The notes: generated by a model from the sequence alone, not told the origin. 64,000 nucleotides of DNA from Halomarinibacterium sp034670265 (GCA_034670265.1 JAXMNU010000004.1:248001-312000), one strand, 5' to 3'; positions 26,054 to 34,007 are shown, counted from the stretch's first letter. Translations and numbers: made by a program.

Positions 26054-26542
26054 CTAGGGAGTTTCTGTGTCGTCCTCTGGTCTTCCCCCTTGTCCTGCAA
26101 AGCGTGGTTTTAGCCTGTCGTAACTATTCTGCGCACCCGGGATACCCGTACGTGCCATGCTCTCGTACATATTATACGCGCCTGTTGCCATGCCGTAGGC
26201 TTCGTGTCCTGCTACACGCTTAAGGTCGTCTAGCTTTTGCACAATGTTTGCCGTACGGCTGGTAATGGTTTCTACCTGCTCAAACAACTGTAAGTCGTTG
26301 GCAAGGGAATCTTTGCTATAGGTTGCTGTAATGCCTGGAAGTGGGTTGGTGTTCATCTCGTCCAGCACTTCCTCGGCAAAGACTTTGTTGTTTACGCTTA
26401 TAGCATTCAAGCTACTGCGTTCTTCTGGCGTAAGGGTGCTGTCTGGTAAAGCGGCTTCTATTACCGCAAGGCTGTCCATAATTTGAGTGATTACGGCACC
26501 GTCTAGTACTTGATTGAGTAGGTTTTGACTTGTATTACTCAT
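26054..26542 (-). CDS. Conserved protein of unknown function
   Basis: A 162-residue, mostly helical, soluble protein. The start at 26542 (MSNTSQNLLN) is chosen over an ATG at 26602 because the extra 20 residues look non-conserved and lie over AT-rich upstream DNA. Segments SVNNKVFAEEVLDEM, DLQLFEQVETI, AGHEAYGMATGAYNMYES and PGAQNSYDRLKPRFAGQG resemble a family I associate with flavobacterial genomes, but no function is known to me. By eye it is richer in G and C than the genes around it. Three palindromes lie upstream and a clear terminator downstream. Confidence 0.75.
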   Translation of the reverse strand: MSNTSQNLLNQVLDGAVITQIMDSLAVIEAALPDSTLTPEERSSLNAISVNNKVFAEEVLDEMNTNPLPGITATYSKDSLANDLQLFEQVETITSRTANIVQKLDDLKRVAGHEAYGMATGAYNMYESMARTGIPGAQNSYDRLKPRFAGQGGRPEDDTETP

Positions 26543-26624
26543 AGTTTTAAAAATTAATGATTCGTAAACCACTAAATAAAAAAATCGAGTTTTTTGTGTC
26601 AAGAGGTAAATACCCCTTTTTTAT

Positions 26625-26686
26625 ACAGGATTTTTCCTGTGGAAATAGACAGGGTTTTTCCTGTTTTTACACAGGGTTTTTCCTGT
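26625..26686. repeat. Three ACAGG-TTTTT-CCTGT palindromes
   Basis: The 16-mer ACAGGATTTTTCCTGT (26625-26640) and two copies of ACAGGGTTTTTCCTGT (26649-26664 and 26671-26686) are inverted repeats spaced 24 and 22 bp centre to centre, about two helical turns. They lie 83-144 bp upstream of the start at 26542. They could be operators or a set of small hairpins. This stretch (26543-26904) holds no intact gene; it also contains a terminator and a gene remnant. Confidence 0.75.
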
Positions 26687-26701
26687 TTGGTATCATGTAA
26701 A

Positions 26702-26734
26702 TAAAAACGCCCCTTAATAGTAAGAGGCGTTTTT
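26702..26734 (-). terminator. Terminator downstream of parDE and the gene remnant
   Basis: AAAAACGCC pairs with GGCGTTTTT around a loop that includes CCTTAATAGTAAGA. It can act in both directions. Its sequence is nearly the same as that of the terminator after pnp at 27559-27589. Confidence 0.75.
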
Positions 26735-26758
26735 ATTTTAATGTAGAGTGTAAAACTT

Positions 26759-26888
26759 TTATTCGATTACTTCATAAGTAAAACAAGAATTACCTTGATT
26801 TCTTGAAAATTCTGTGCCACTAAAATAGGTGTGGAAATTGGGTTTAGCGATTAAACCGCTATTAGCGTTATAGGTTTTTGGCAACAGT
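26759..26888 (-). pseudogene. 3' fragment of an unidentified gene
   Basis: On the minus strand a frame without ATG runs from a stop near 26889 to TAA at 26759 and gives about 43 residues, including PKTYNANSGLIAKPNFHTYF and a cysteine-containing end NSCFTYEVIE. The composition is protein-like and it runs up to a normal terminator, so it looks like the end of a gene whose 5' part was replaced when the toxin-antitoxin pair arrived. I do not recognise the family. Confidence 0.35.
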
Positions 26889-26904
26889 GGTAACAAATAC
26901 TATA

Positions 26905-27192
26905 TTATTTAATATTGGTTAAATCTTGCCTTCCAATAATAGTCATTATTTCGACAACATTATTATTTAATTTGTAGTAAATACTGTCCGATCCACATAC
27001 GCAACGCCGGTATCCTTTTTTTATAAAATCAACAGATTCGAATGAGAATGGTCTTTGTGCAATGATTTCGAAATATTCGAAGAATGAATTGTAATATAAC
27101 TCAGCTTGTTGAATTCCAAATTTTTCAACTCCATAATGATAAATTCTAATTAAATCTGCTTTAGCAGTATTACTTAATTTATAATTATTCAT
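26905..27192 (-). CDS. parE: ParE/RelE-family toxin
   Basis: A 95-residue protein of the RelE/ParE toxin superfamily: N-terminal YKLSNTAKADLIRIYHYGVEKFG, a central IAQRPFSF, and the C-terminal strands GSDSIYYKLNNNVVEIMTIIGRQD. The helical start with AKADLIRIYHYG and the pairing with a ParD-like antitoxin favour ParE (gyrase-targeting) over RelE (mRNA cleavage). The gene overlaps the antitoxin gene by 8 bases, a standard toxin-antitoxin layout. Confidence 0.88.
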   Translation of the reverse strand: MNNYKLSNTAKADLIRIYHYGVEKFGIQQAELYYNSFFEYFEIIAQRPFSFESVDFIKKGYRRCVCGSDSIYYKLNNNVVEIMTIIGRQDLTNIK

Positions 27193-27424
27193 TAAGAGTT
27201 GACTTGGCTTGATTTAGGATCTGTTCTTTATTGTCGGTTGTAAATCCGCTTTTTTCAGCTTGCTCAATTTTAGCTTTTATCCAATCAATTTGCACTTGTT
27301 GTTTTCTAACTTGTCGAATTAAGTCATTCACAAGTTCGCTTTTGCTGGAATATTCATTTTTATTAACCTGTGCTTTTAACCATTCATCATTTGGCTTAGT
27401 AAATGAAATACTTTGTCTTGACAT
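27185..27424 (-). CDS. parD: ParD-family antitoxin
   Basis: A 79-residue antitoxin with an N-terminal ribbon-helix-helix (SRQSISFTKPNDEWLKAQV, then SSKSELVNDLIRQVR) and a helical C-terminus that would wrap the toxin. It precedes the toxin with an 8-base overlap. A perfect 12-bp palindrome lies 15 bases upstream of the ATG and is its probable operator, so the pair is likely autoregulated. Confidence 0.88.
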   Translation of the reverse strand: MSRQSISFTKPNDEWLKAQVNKNEYSSKSELVNDLIRQVRKQQVQIDWIKAKIEQAEKSGFTTDNKEQILNQAKSTLNE

Positions 27425-27438
27425 AATCTTTATTTTGA

Positions 27439-27450
27439 TGTAATATTACA
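27439..27450. promoter_or_regulatory. Palindromic operator candidate of parDE
   Basis: TGTAATATTACA is a perfect 12-bp palindrome, 14 bp upstream of the parD start. Ribbon-helix-helix antitoxins bind such short palindromes in their own promoter. No direct evidence beyond position and symmetry. Confidence 0.5.
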
Positions 27451-27558
27451 CCAAAAACGAATCAAAAGCAAATTTTTCTGCTATTGTTGTCAACGAGTTT
27501 GTAATAAGAATAGTTGCGGGTACGTATGTGTTATCTTTCGGTTTAAACCATAAAATAA

Positions 27559-27589
27559 AAAAACGCCCCTTAGTAGTAAGAGGCGTTTT
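27559..27589 (-). terminator. Terminator downstream of pnp
   Basis: AAACGCC and GGCGTTT form the stem around a loop of CCTTAGTAGTAAGA; on the minus strand a run of seven T follows. Its sequence closely repeats the hairpin at 26702-26734. Confidence 0.75.
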
Positions 27590-27606
27590 GGGTATTATGG
27601 TAAGAG

Positions 27607-27646
27607 ATTCCTGCCCTTATCTACCGATAGGCAGGTTCGCAGGAAT
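27607..27646. repeat. REP-like hairpin repeat after pnp
   Basis: ATTCCTGC (27607-27614) pairs with GCAGGAAT (27639-27646), and the inner CCTGCC/GGCAGG plus TATC/GATA give a second, alternative pairing. This resembles the ATTCCTGCC...GCAGGAAT repeats often scattered between genes in flavobacteria. It ends 4 bases before the pnp stop. Confidence 0.5.
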
Positions 27647-27649
27647 TTG

Positions 27650-29875
27650 TTAATCTCTTTTTCTATCTCTATCGCGGTTTCTGTTATCGCGACCTCTGTT
27701 ATCTCTACCTCCAGAACGGTTATCGTCACGTTTTGGACGATCTACATAGCCTTCTGGCTTTGGTAATATTGCTTTGCGAGATACTTTTTCTTTGCGTGTT
27801 CTTGAATCTATACCAAAGTATTTTACATCAAACACATCGCCCATTTTCACTACATCGCTTACATTTTCGGTGCGTTCCCAAGCCAATTCAGATACGTGTA
27901 ATAATACTTCGTTTCCGGGTGCTTCGGTATATTCTACTACGGCTCCAAAGTCAAGCATTTTAATCACTTTTACTTCGTATATGCTGCCAACTTCTGGCTT
28001 AAACGTAATAGAATCTATCTTCGCTAAAACAGCATCAATCCCTTCTTGTCCCGTACCAAGGATTTCAACAACTCCTTCTTCGGTTTCTGGATCTTCATTT
28101 ATGACAATGGTAGTTCCAGTTTCTTTTTGAAGTTCTTGTATTACTTTTCCTCCAGGTCCAATAAGCGCTCCAATATATTCGTTTGGAATTCTTACAGTAA
28201 CCATTTTAGGCGCATACGATTTTACATCTTTATTAGGCTCTGCAATGGTTTCTGTTAATTTGCCTAAGATATGTAAACGACCGTCTCGAGCTTGTTTAAG
28301 GGCATTGACTAAAATCTCGTAAGACAAACCTTTTACTTTAATATCCATTTGGCAAGCGGTAATACCGTCTGCTGTACCCGTTACTTTAAAGTCCATATCT
28401 CCTAAGTGATCTTCATCCCCTAAAATATCTGATAATACAGCGTATTTTCCGCTTTTTGCATCAGAGATTAATCCCATAGCAATACCCGATACTGGTTTTA
28501 TCATTTGTACTCCCGCATCCATCAACGCCATAGTACCAGCACAAACGGTTGCCATAGAAGAGGAACCATTACTTTCTAGTACTTCAGAAACAACTCTTAC
28601 GGTATAAGGACAGTCTTTAGGAACCATTCCTTTAAGGGCGCGTTGTGCTAAATTCCCGTGTCCTACTTCACGACGAGACGTTCCACGAATTGGACGTGCC
28701 TCACCTGTTGAAAAAGGAGGGAAGTTATAATGTAAGTAGAAACGCTCTTCTCCTTCTTGTGATGGCATATCAATTTGATTTGCATCACGAGAGGTTCCTA
28801 ATGTTACCGTGGCTAAAGCTTGTGTTTCACCTCTTGTAAAGATAGCCGAACCGTGAACTGAAGGTAAATAATCTATTTCGCACCAAATATCACGAACATC
28901 GGTAGTCTTTCTACCATCTAGACGTAATCCTTCGTCTAAGGTTAGATTTCTAATGGCCTCTTTCTCTGCTTTGTAGTAATACTTAGCAATTAGGTTTCCA
29001 AAATCTTCTTGTTCTTCTTCAGAAAAAGATGCAATAATCTCATCTTTAATTTCTGAAAATGCCAAGCTACGTTCATGTTTTGCAGAACCTGCTTTGGCAA
29101 TAGCGTATACTTTATCGTACGCCATATCGTACACTTTCTTTTCAAGGTCTGCGTCTTCGCGCTCTCCTTCATATTCACGCACTTCTTTTTTGCCAAAAGC
29201 TTCGGCAAGTCTCAATTGTGCAGCACATTGTACTTTAATGGCTTCGTGAGCGGCTTTAATAGCTTCTGTCATTTCTTCTTCAGAAATTTCATTCATCTCA
29301 CCTTCAACCATCATGACTGAATCTGCAGAAGCACCTATTACCATGTCGATATCAGACTCTGCCAATTGCTTGAAAGAAGGGTTAATGATAAATTCACCAT
29401 TAATACGTCCCACACGTACTTCAGAAATGGCACACTCAAATGGGAAGTCGGACAACTGAATGGCGGCAGAAGCAGCCAATCCAGCCATGGCATCTGGCAT
29501 CACGTCTTCGTCGTGTGACATTAATTGTATCATCACCTGGGTTTCAGAATGATAATCTTTTGGGAATAATGGACGCAATACACGATCCACTAAACGCATC
29601 GTTAGCACTTCCCCATCGCTTGGTCTGGCTTCTCTTTTAAAGAATCCACCAGGGTAGCGTCCTGCTGCGGCAAATTTTTCGCGATAATCTACCGTTAAGG
29701 GTAAAAAGTCTAAATCTGCTTGTTTGTAGTTAGACACTACGGTACAAAGCAGCATACAATTACCAGATTGTACAACAACAGAGCCGTGCGCTTGTTTTGC
29801 TAGTTTTCCGGTTTCGAGCGTAATGGTACGTCCGTCACCTAGGTCTATGACCTCTTTAAATACTTTAGGTATCAT
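27650..29875 (-). CDS. pnp: Polyribonucleotide nucleotidyltransferase (PNPase)
   Basis: Phosphorolytic 3'-5' exoribonuclease of the RNA decay machinery. The protein has two RNase PH domains (first from KVFKEVIDLGDGRTITLETGKLA, second with RLDGRKTTDVRDI), a KH domain (IGALIGPGGKVIQELQKETG) and an S1 domain near the C-terminus, followed by an Arg/Asp-rich tail. I start it at ATG 29875 (MIPKVFKEV), the start expected for the family; an ATG at 29902 would add nine residues. It lies downstream of rpsO, as in most bacteria. Confidence 0.97.
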   Translation of the reverse strand: MIPKVFKEVIDLGDGRTITLETGKLAKQAHGSVVVQSGNCMLLCTVVSNYKQADLDFLPLTVDYREKFAAAGRYPGGFFKREARPSDGEVLTMRLVDRVLRPLFPKDYHSETQVMIQLMSHDEDVMPDAMAGLAASAAIQLSDFPFECAISEVRVGRINGEFIINPSFKQLAESDIDMVIGASADSVMMVEGEMNEISEEEMTEAIKAAHEAIKVQCAAQLRLAEAFGKKEVREYEGEREDADLEKKVYDMAYDKVYAIAKAGSAKHERSLAFSEIKDEIIASFSEEEQEDFGNLIAKYYYKAEKEAIRNLTLDEGLRLDGRKTTDVRDIWCEIDYLPSVHGSAIFTRGETQALATVTLGTSRDANQIDMPSQEGEERFYLHYNFPPFSTGEARPIRGTSRREVGHGNLAQRALKGMVPKDCPYTVRVVSEVLESNGSSSMATVCAGTMALMDAGVQMIKPVSGIAMGLISDAKSGKYAVLSDILGDEDHLGDMDFKVTGTADGITACQMDIKVKGLSYEILVNALKQARDGRLHILGKLTETIAEPNKDVKSYAPKMVTVRIPNEYIGALIGPGGKVIQELQKETGTTIVINEDPETEEGVVEILGTGQEGIDAVLAKIDSITFKPEVGSIYEVKVIKMLDFGAVVEYTEAPGNEVLLHVSELAWERTENVSDVVKMGDVFDVKYFGIDSRTRKEKVSRKAILPKPEGYVDRPKRDDNRSGGRDNRGRDNRNRDRDRKRD

Positions 29876-30043
29876 TTGTTTTTCATTAGTACTCTGTAGC
29901 ATATATGCAAAAGAGTACGGTTAATTAATGGTCTTTTGACTGTTTTTCAGTCGTGTTGTTGTGTTGTTGTGGTTTGACCAATGAAAAACTAAGGGTAGCT
30001 TTTTCTATTTCAAAAAAAGTGTTTCAGAAAACTTCTGAAAAAC

Positions 30044-30066
30044 TAAAAAGGGGCATAAAGCCCCTT
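30044..30066 (-). terminator. Terminator of rpsO
   Basis: AAGGGGC and GCCCCTT form a 7-bp stem with a 5-base loop (30048-30066), followed on the minus strand by a T run. A second weaker inverted repeat (TTTCAGAA/TTCTGAAA) lies just beyond, between rpsO and pnp. Confidence 0.8.
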
Positions 30067-30072
30067 ACTGTA

Positions 30073-30342
30073 TTACTTACGTAATCCTAATTCTTTTACA
30101 ATGGCACGGTATCTTAAAATATCTTTCTTCATTAAATAATCTAATAAAGAACGACGCTTACCTACCATTTTCACCAAAGAACGCTCTGTGTTGTAGTCCT
30201 TGTGGTTGCTTTTAAGGTGTTGCGTTAAATGCTCAATACGATGTGTAAATAAAGCGATTTGACCTTCGGCAGAACCTGTGTCATTAGCACCTTTACCGTG
30301 CTTTTTGAAAATTTCTTGTTTCTTTTCTGATGTTAAATACAT
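30073..30342 (-). CDS. rpsO: 30S ribosomal protein S15
   Basis: An 89-residue protein with the S15 signature (GSAEGQIALFTHRIEHLTQHLKSNHKDY and then LVKMVGKRRSLLDYL). It binds 16S rRNA early in assembly of the small-subunit platform. It has its own consensus promoter and a terminator before pnp. Confidence 0.97.
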   Translation of the reverse strand: MYLTSEKKQEIFKKHGKGANDTGSAEGQIALFTHRIEHLTQHLKSNHKDYNTERSLVKMVGKRRSLLDYLMKKDILRYRAIVKELGLRK

Positions 30343-30400
30343 GCCAATATTATTTTAAATGATTTTTATGTATGCGACTCGTTTTAAATGAATCAGCGTG

Positions 30401-30430
30401 CAAAGATACTTCTTTTCAAAATACTTGCAA
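30401..30430 (-). promoter_or_regulatory. Promoter of rpsO
   Basis: On the minus strand TTG (30428-30430), a 19-base spacer and TATCTTTG (30401-30408) match the Bacteroidota promoter consensus TTG-N17-23-TAnnTTTG exactly. Transcription would begin near 30394, about 50 bases before the rpsO start. Confidence 0.7.
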
Positions 30431-30521
30431 GTAATCTGTTGAAATTCATTTTAATTAACAAAAAATTAAACTTTTACAAATTTGGCAAGTCATAATACCG
30501 AAAACAATAAATAACAATAGT

Positions 30522-31352
30522 ATGAAACCAAATTTTTTAAAAGTAGGAATGATAGTACTCTTTACTGTTGGATTTCTGTTTACGGGATGTAGTAAAGACG
30601 AATCGCAAACTGAAGAAAGTGAAACGGCATCTTTAACTGCCGAAGAATCTAAGCAAAGTGCTGAAGCAGACGCAACGTCTAATGATGTATTTACTATGCT
30701 CGAAATGGCATATGCCGAAATTGAAGAAGCCGAAGGTAGAAATGCCAGCTTATTTCCAGACTGTGTCACTATTACTATTTCTTCGGAAAATGGAGTAACC
30801 TTTGTAACCTTGGACTTCGGTTTAGGATGTCAACTCAATAACGGAGCTTTTGTCACTGGGATTGTCAATTTAACGTATAGTCAAATTGTGGCTGGAACAC
30901 GCACTATTACCGTAACCTTTGATAACTTTACACATAATAACAAAGGGATAGCTGGAGGTGGAACTATTTACAGAGAAAGAAACAATGCTCAAGGAAACCC
31001 GCAATCAACTGTGAATGTGAATATTGATGTAACTTTTCAAAACGGAACAGTTGCAGATGTGCAAGGAACCCGTGTGGCAGAATGGATTGAAGGCGTAGGC
31101 AGTGGTACTTGGCTAGATAATGTATTTTCTATAACGGGGGATCGCGATATTGAGTTTAGTACAGGTTTTACACATCATGCAGTTGTGGTTGAAGCACTTC
31201 GTAGAGAAGTAACGTGCGACCATTTTGTGAGTGGCGTAATAGAAATTACAAGAAACAATGGGAATGGAGCACTGGATTTTGGCGATGGAACGTGTGATAA
31301 TCTAGCTGTTTTAACCATTAATGGTGAAGATATCATCATTATTTTACCTTAA
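30522..31352 (+). CDS. Lipoprotein of unknown function, paralogue A
   Basis: A 276-residue protein with a lipoprotein signal peptide ending in FTGC (Cys23) followed by an acidic, Ser/Glu-rich linker. The rest is predicted beta-rich. It shares with the next gene the order CVTITISS, DFGLGCQLNNGAFVTG, EWIEGVGSGTWLDNVFSI, TCDHFVSG and LDFGDGTCDNLAVLTINGE, including four cysteines at matching places that could form two disulfides. I know no function. No terminator separates it from the second copy. Confidence 0.8.
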   Translation: MKPNFLKVGMIVLFTVGFLFTGCSKDESQTEESETASLTAEESKQSAEADATSNDVFTMLEMAYAEIEEAEGRNASLFPDCVTITISSENGVTFVTLDFGLGCQLNNGAFVTGIVNLTYSQIVAGTRTITVTFDNFTHNNKGIAGGGTIYRERNNAQGNPQSTVNVNIDVTFQNGTVADVQGTRVAEWIEGVGSGTWLDNVFSITGDRDIEFSTGFTHHAVVVEALRREVTCDHFVSGVIEITRNNGNGALDFGDGTCDNLAVLTINGEDIIIILP

Positions 31353-31484
31353 TAACTTGGTTAATAGTTTTTTTTGAAGGAGTAGGGTAACCTGCTCCTT
31401 TTCTTTAATTTTACACTTAATAAATACATTTAGGATATACTTTTACGTTACTAATACAAGCAATTATAATTTAAAACCTTAACT

Positions 31485-32318
31485 ATGAAAACCCTACTAA
31501 AGAAAATTGCCCTACTTTCTTTTGCTGCCACAGCGCTAATTTTTACCTCTTGTAAAAAAGATGATGATGGTAATGAACCAGATGTGATAAACTATTCTGC
31601 AGAAAATACGACTCGTGTTGCTCAAATGGATAATATTGTAGAAGCTTCTGGGAATATAGCAGAAAGTGGTTATATAAAAATTGAAGAACCTTCACAATTA
31701 GCAAGTTCATTTTTCCCTTCGGCTTGTCCAACCTTCGAAATAAGTGGAGGAGGGAATGGTTCAGGGACTATTGTTGTTGACTTTGGAACAAGTTGTCAAT
31801 TATTAAATGGTGCTCTTGTTTCGGGGAAGATTAATTTAGAATATTCCGCTCTTACAGCTGGTATAAGAAATATTGATTATCAATATGAAGACTTTACATA
31901 TAATGGTAACGGAGTATCTGGAGGAGGAACCATTACAAGAGATATAAGTACCAATGTTCCTAAATCAATTATTGATGAGGATATTGTGGTTACATTTACT
32001 GGAACTACTATTACCGGGACCAGAACTGGAATTAGAATTACCGAATGGGTAGAAGGTTATGGTAGTGGTACTTGGACAGACAATGTTTTTGAAATTGAAG
32101 GAAACTGGCAAACCAATTTAAGTAATGGTTTTTCTCGAACAGGAGAAGTCACTCAAACCTTAGTGCGTAAAGCGAATTGTCCTTATCTAGTAAGCGGTAA
32201 AATTACGGTAACTCAAGAAGGGTTAACTGGAATTTTAGATTTTGGTAACGGAGTTTGTGATCAATTTGCCACGATAACATTTAATGGACAAGAGTTCCCA
32301 ATTATTCTAGGAAACTAA
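31485..32318 (+). CDS. Lipoprotein of unknown function, paralogue B
   Basis: A 277-residue paralogue of the preceding gene: signal peptide ending in FTSC (Cys23), then a DDD-containing linker and the same beta-rich body with DFGTSCQLLNGALVSG, EWVEGYGSGTWTDNVFEI, NCPYLVSG and LDFGNGVCDQFATITFNGQ. The four mature-domain cysteines are conserved between the two. Tandem duplication, diverged to roughly half identity by eye. Ends with a bidirectional terminator shared with the convergent T9SS cargo gene. Confidence 0.8.
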   Translation: MKTLLKKIALLSFAATALIFTSCKKDDDGNEPDVINYSAENTTRVAQMDNIVEASGNIAESGYIKIEEPSQLASSFFPSACPTFEISGGGNGSGTIVVDFGTSCQLLNGALVSGKINLEYSALTAGIRNIDYQYEDFTYNGNGVSGGGTITRDISTNVPKSIIDEDIVVTFTGTTITGTRTGIRITEWVEGYGSGTWTDNVFEIEGNWQTNLSNGFSRTGEVTQTLVRKANCPYLVSGKITVTQEGLTGILDFGNGVCDQFATITFNGQEFPIILGN

Positions 32319-32338
32319 AAAGACATCATGTATAAACT

Positions 32339-32366
32339 AAAAAACCCGCCAATTGGCGGGTTTTTA
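32339..32366. terminator. Bidirectional terminator
   Basis: AAACCCGCCAATTGGCGGGTTT is a perfect inverted repeat flanked by A and T runs. It serves the lipoprotein genes on the + strand and the T9SS cargo gene on the - strand. The same 22-mer recurs at 33984-34005. Confidence 0.85.
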
Positions 32367-32367
32367 T

Positions 32368-33966
32368 TTATTTTTTTATTATTTTTTTTGAATACGTTTT
32401 ATCCCCAATTTTAACTTTTATTAAATAGAAACCAGAACTCCATTTTGAAGTGTCAAGCTTTAAAGATTTTTCATTTGGAAGTAATTGTTCAATTATTTTT
32501 CCTGAGTTATCAAATACAGATATTTCACTAATAATTTCTTGATGGGTGATGTAAGCCTCCTGTAATATAGGGTTGGGGTAAATGGATGGTGATAAAAAAT
32601 CATACTCAGTAGTTCCCAGCGACCAGCCAATGACGTCACTTAACCTTATAATCCAAAAATCAAGGTTCCCATAATTGATAGTAGTTTTATCTCCAGATAT
32701 ATCTGAACTTGAATTACCGGTCAGTAAAATGGTATCTGAAGGTTCAATTTGAATAGCAGTTGATGAATCAGAACCACTACCACCAATGGTGTTTTGATCC
32801 ATAATTTCACCTTGTGCGTTTAAGGAAAGCAACCAAATATCTCCAGGTCCATAAGAATCTTCTAGTTTGTCACCAGAAATATTAGATTCCGAATAACCTG
32901 TAACAATATACTTGTTTGCATTTACTTCAATAAACATTCCGCCAATATCATATCCACTTCCTCCAATAGTATTATCCCATTCGATAGCTCCAAACTCATC
33001 TAATTTCACCACCCAATAATCTTGGTCTCCAATGTTGTTTTCTGTTTTGTCAGCAGAGATATTTGACTCCGAGGATCCAACAATCATATATCCTCCATCA
33101 TTAGTAGGAGTAATAGTACTTAATCTATCTCTATCAGTGCCGCCAATGGTGTTATCCCAAATTACGTTTCCAAAATTATCCGTTTTCACAACCCAATAAT
33201 CTAATTCTCCTATATTATCTTCTGTTTTGTCTCCTGAGATATTAGATCTAGACCACCCTCCTAAAATATATCCGTTTGCGGTAGAATTTATATCAAAAAG
33301 AGAGTCAGAAGCATCTCCACCAATAGTTTTATCCCATAAAACCTCACCATCATCATTGATTTTAACTAACCAAAAATCGGATTCCCATCCAGCACCAATG
33401 CTATTTTCTGTTTTATCTCCAGAAATATCTGAATAAGAATATCCAGCCAAAATATATCCACCATCATTAGCAGGAATCAACTCATCAAGACTATCAATTC
33501 CATCGCCACCAATTGTATTTTCCCAGATAATCTCTCCAGTAGCGTCGAGTTTCATTACCCAATAGTCTGGACCAATCCCTATATTATCTTCAGCCTTATC
33601 ACTTGAGCTATCAGACAATGAACTTCCAGCTACGATGTAACCACCATCATTAGTTGCAATTATATTTCTTGCTACATCAGTATCCGTACCACCAATGGTG
33701 TTTTGCCATTCAATAGTAAAATCTGAATCGACTTTAATTATCCAAAAGTCTTGTTCTCCTATATTATCCTCTGTCTTTACACCAGAGATTGGCGACATAG
33801 AACTTCCTGCCATAATGTAACCCCCATCTAGAGTATTTACTGTACTAATACATGCATCATGACTTGAACCTCCAAAAGAATATTGAGATAATATAGTAGG
33901 GTCCTGAGCTCTAATTGCTGTAGTAGCAATTAAGGCAAATAAAAAAGTGATTAAACAGGTCTTCAT
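32368..33966 (-). CDS. Secreted repeat protein with T9SS type A sorting domain
   Basis: A 532-residue exported protein. After a signal peptide ending near residue 20 it consists of about seven repeats of 55-60 residues, each with a core like DYWVVKLDEFGAIEWDNTIGG, then NDGGYIVAGSS and an SNISGDKTEDNIG loop, which suggests a beta-propeller. The last 75 residues are a T9SS sorting domain (PSIYPNPILQEAYI to YSKKIIKK). The SDKTE(D/N)NIG loop is acidic and may bind calcium; that is inference. Cargo of the type IX system; the gene is enclosed by two identical terminator hairpins. Confidence 0.87.
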   Translation of the reverse strand: MKTCLITFLFALIATTAIRAQDPTILSQYSFGGSSHDACISTVNTLDGGYIMAGSSMSPISGVKTEDNIGEQDFWIIKVDSDFTIEWQNTIGGTDTDVARNIIATNDGGYIVAGSSLSDSSSDKAEDNIGIGPDYWVMKLDATGEIIWENTIGGDGIDSLDELIPANDGGYILAGYSYSDISGDKTENSIGAGWESDFWLVKINDDGEVLWDKTIGGDASDSLFDINSTANGYILGGWSRSNISGDKTEDNIGELDYWVVKTDNFGNVIWDNTIGGTDRDRLSTITPTNDGGYMIVGSSESNISADKTENNIGDQDYWVVKLDEFGAIEWDNTIGGSGYDIGGMFIEVNANKYIVTGYSESNISGDKLEDSYGPGDIWLLSLNAQGEIMDQNTIGGSGSDSSTAIQIEPSDTILLTGNSSSDISGDKTTINYGNLDFWIIRLSDVIGWSLGTTEYDFLSPSIYPNPILQEAYITHQEIISEISVFDNSGKIIEQLLPNEKSLKLDTSKWSSGFYLIKVKIGDKTYSKKIIKK

Positions 33967-33977
33967 TTAATAAATAT

Positions 33978-34007
33978 AAAAAAAACCCGCCAATTGGCGG
34001 GTTTTTT
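33978..34007 (-). terminator. Terminator of fbaA-accD
   Basis: The perfect inverted repeat AAACCCGCCAATTGGCGGGTTT, flanked by A and T runs, directly follows the accD stop on the minus strand. It is a copy of the hairpin at 32339-32366. Confidence 0.83.

Noticed and set aside
23658..27424. Prophage or integrative element
   Set aside because: No integrase, transposase, portal or capsid gene and no long flanking repeats; only an accessory look.
27733..29640. Several + strand ORFs of 64-118 residues across pnp
   Set aside because: All are shadows of the highly conserved pnp coding sequence on the minus strand.
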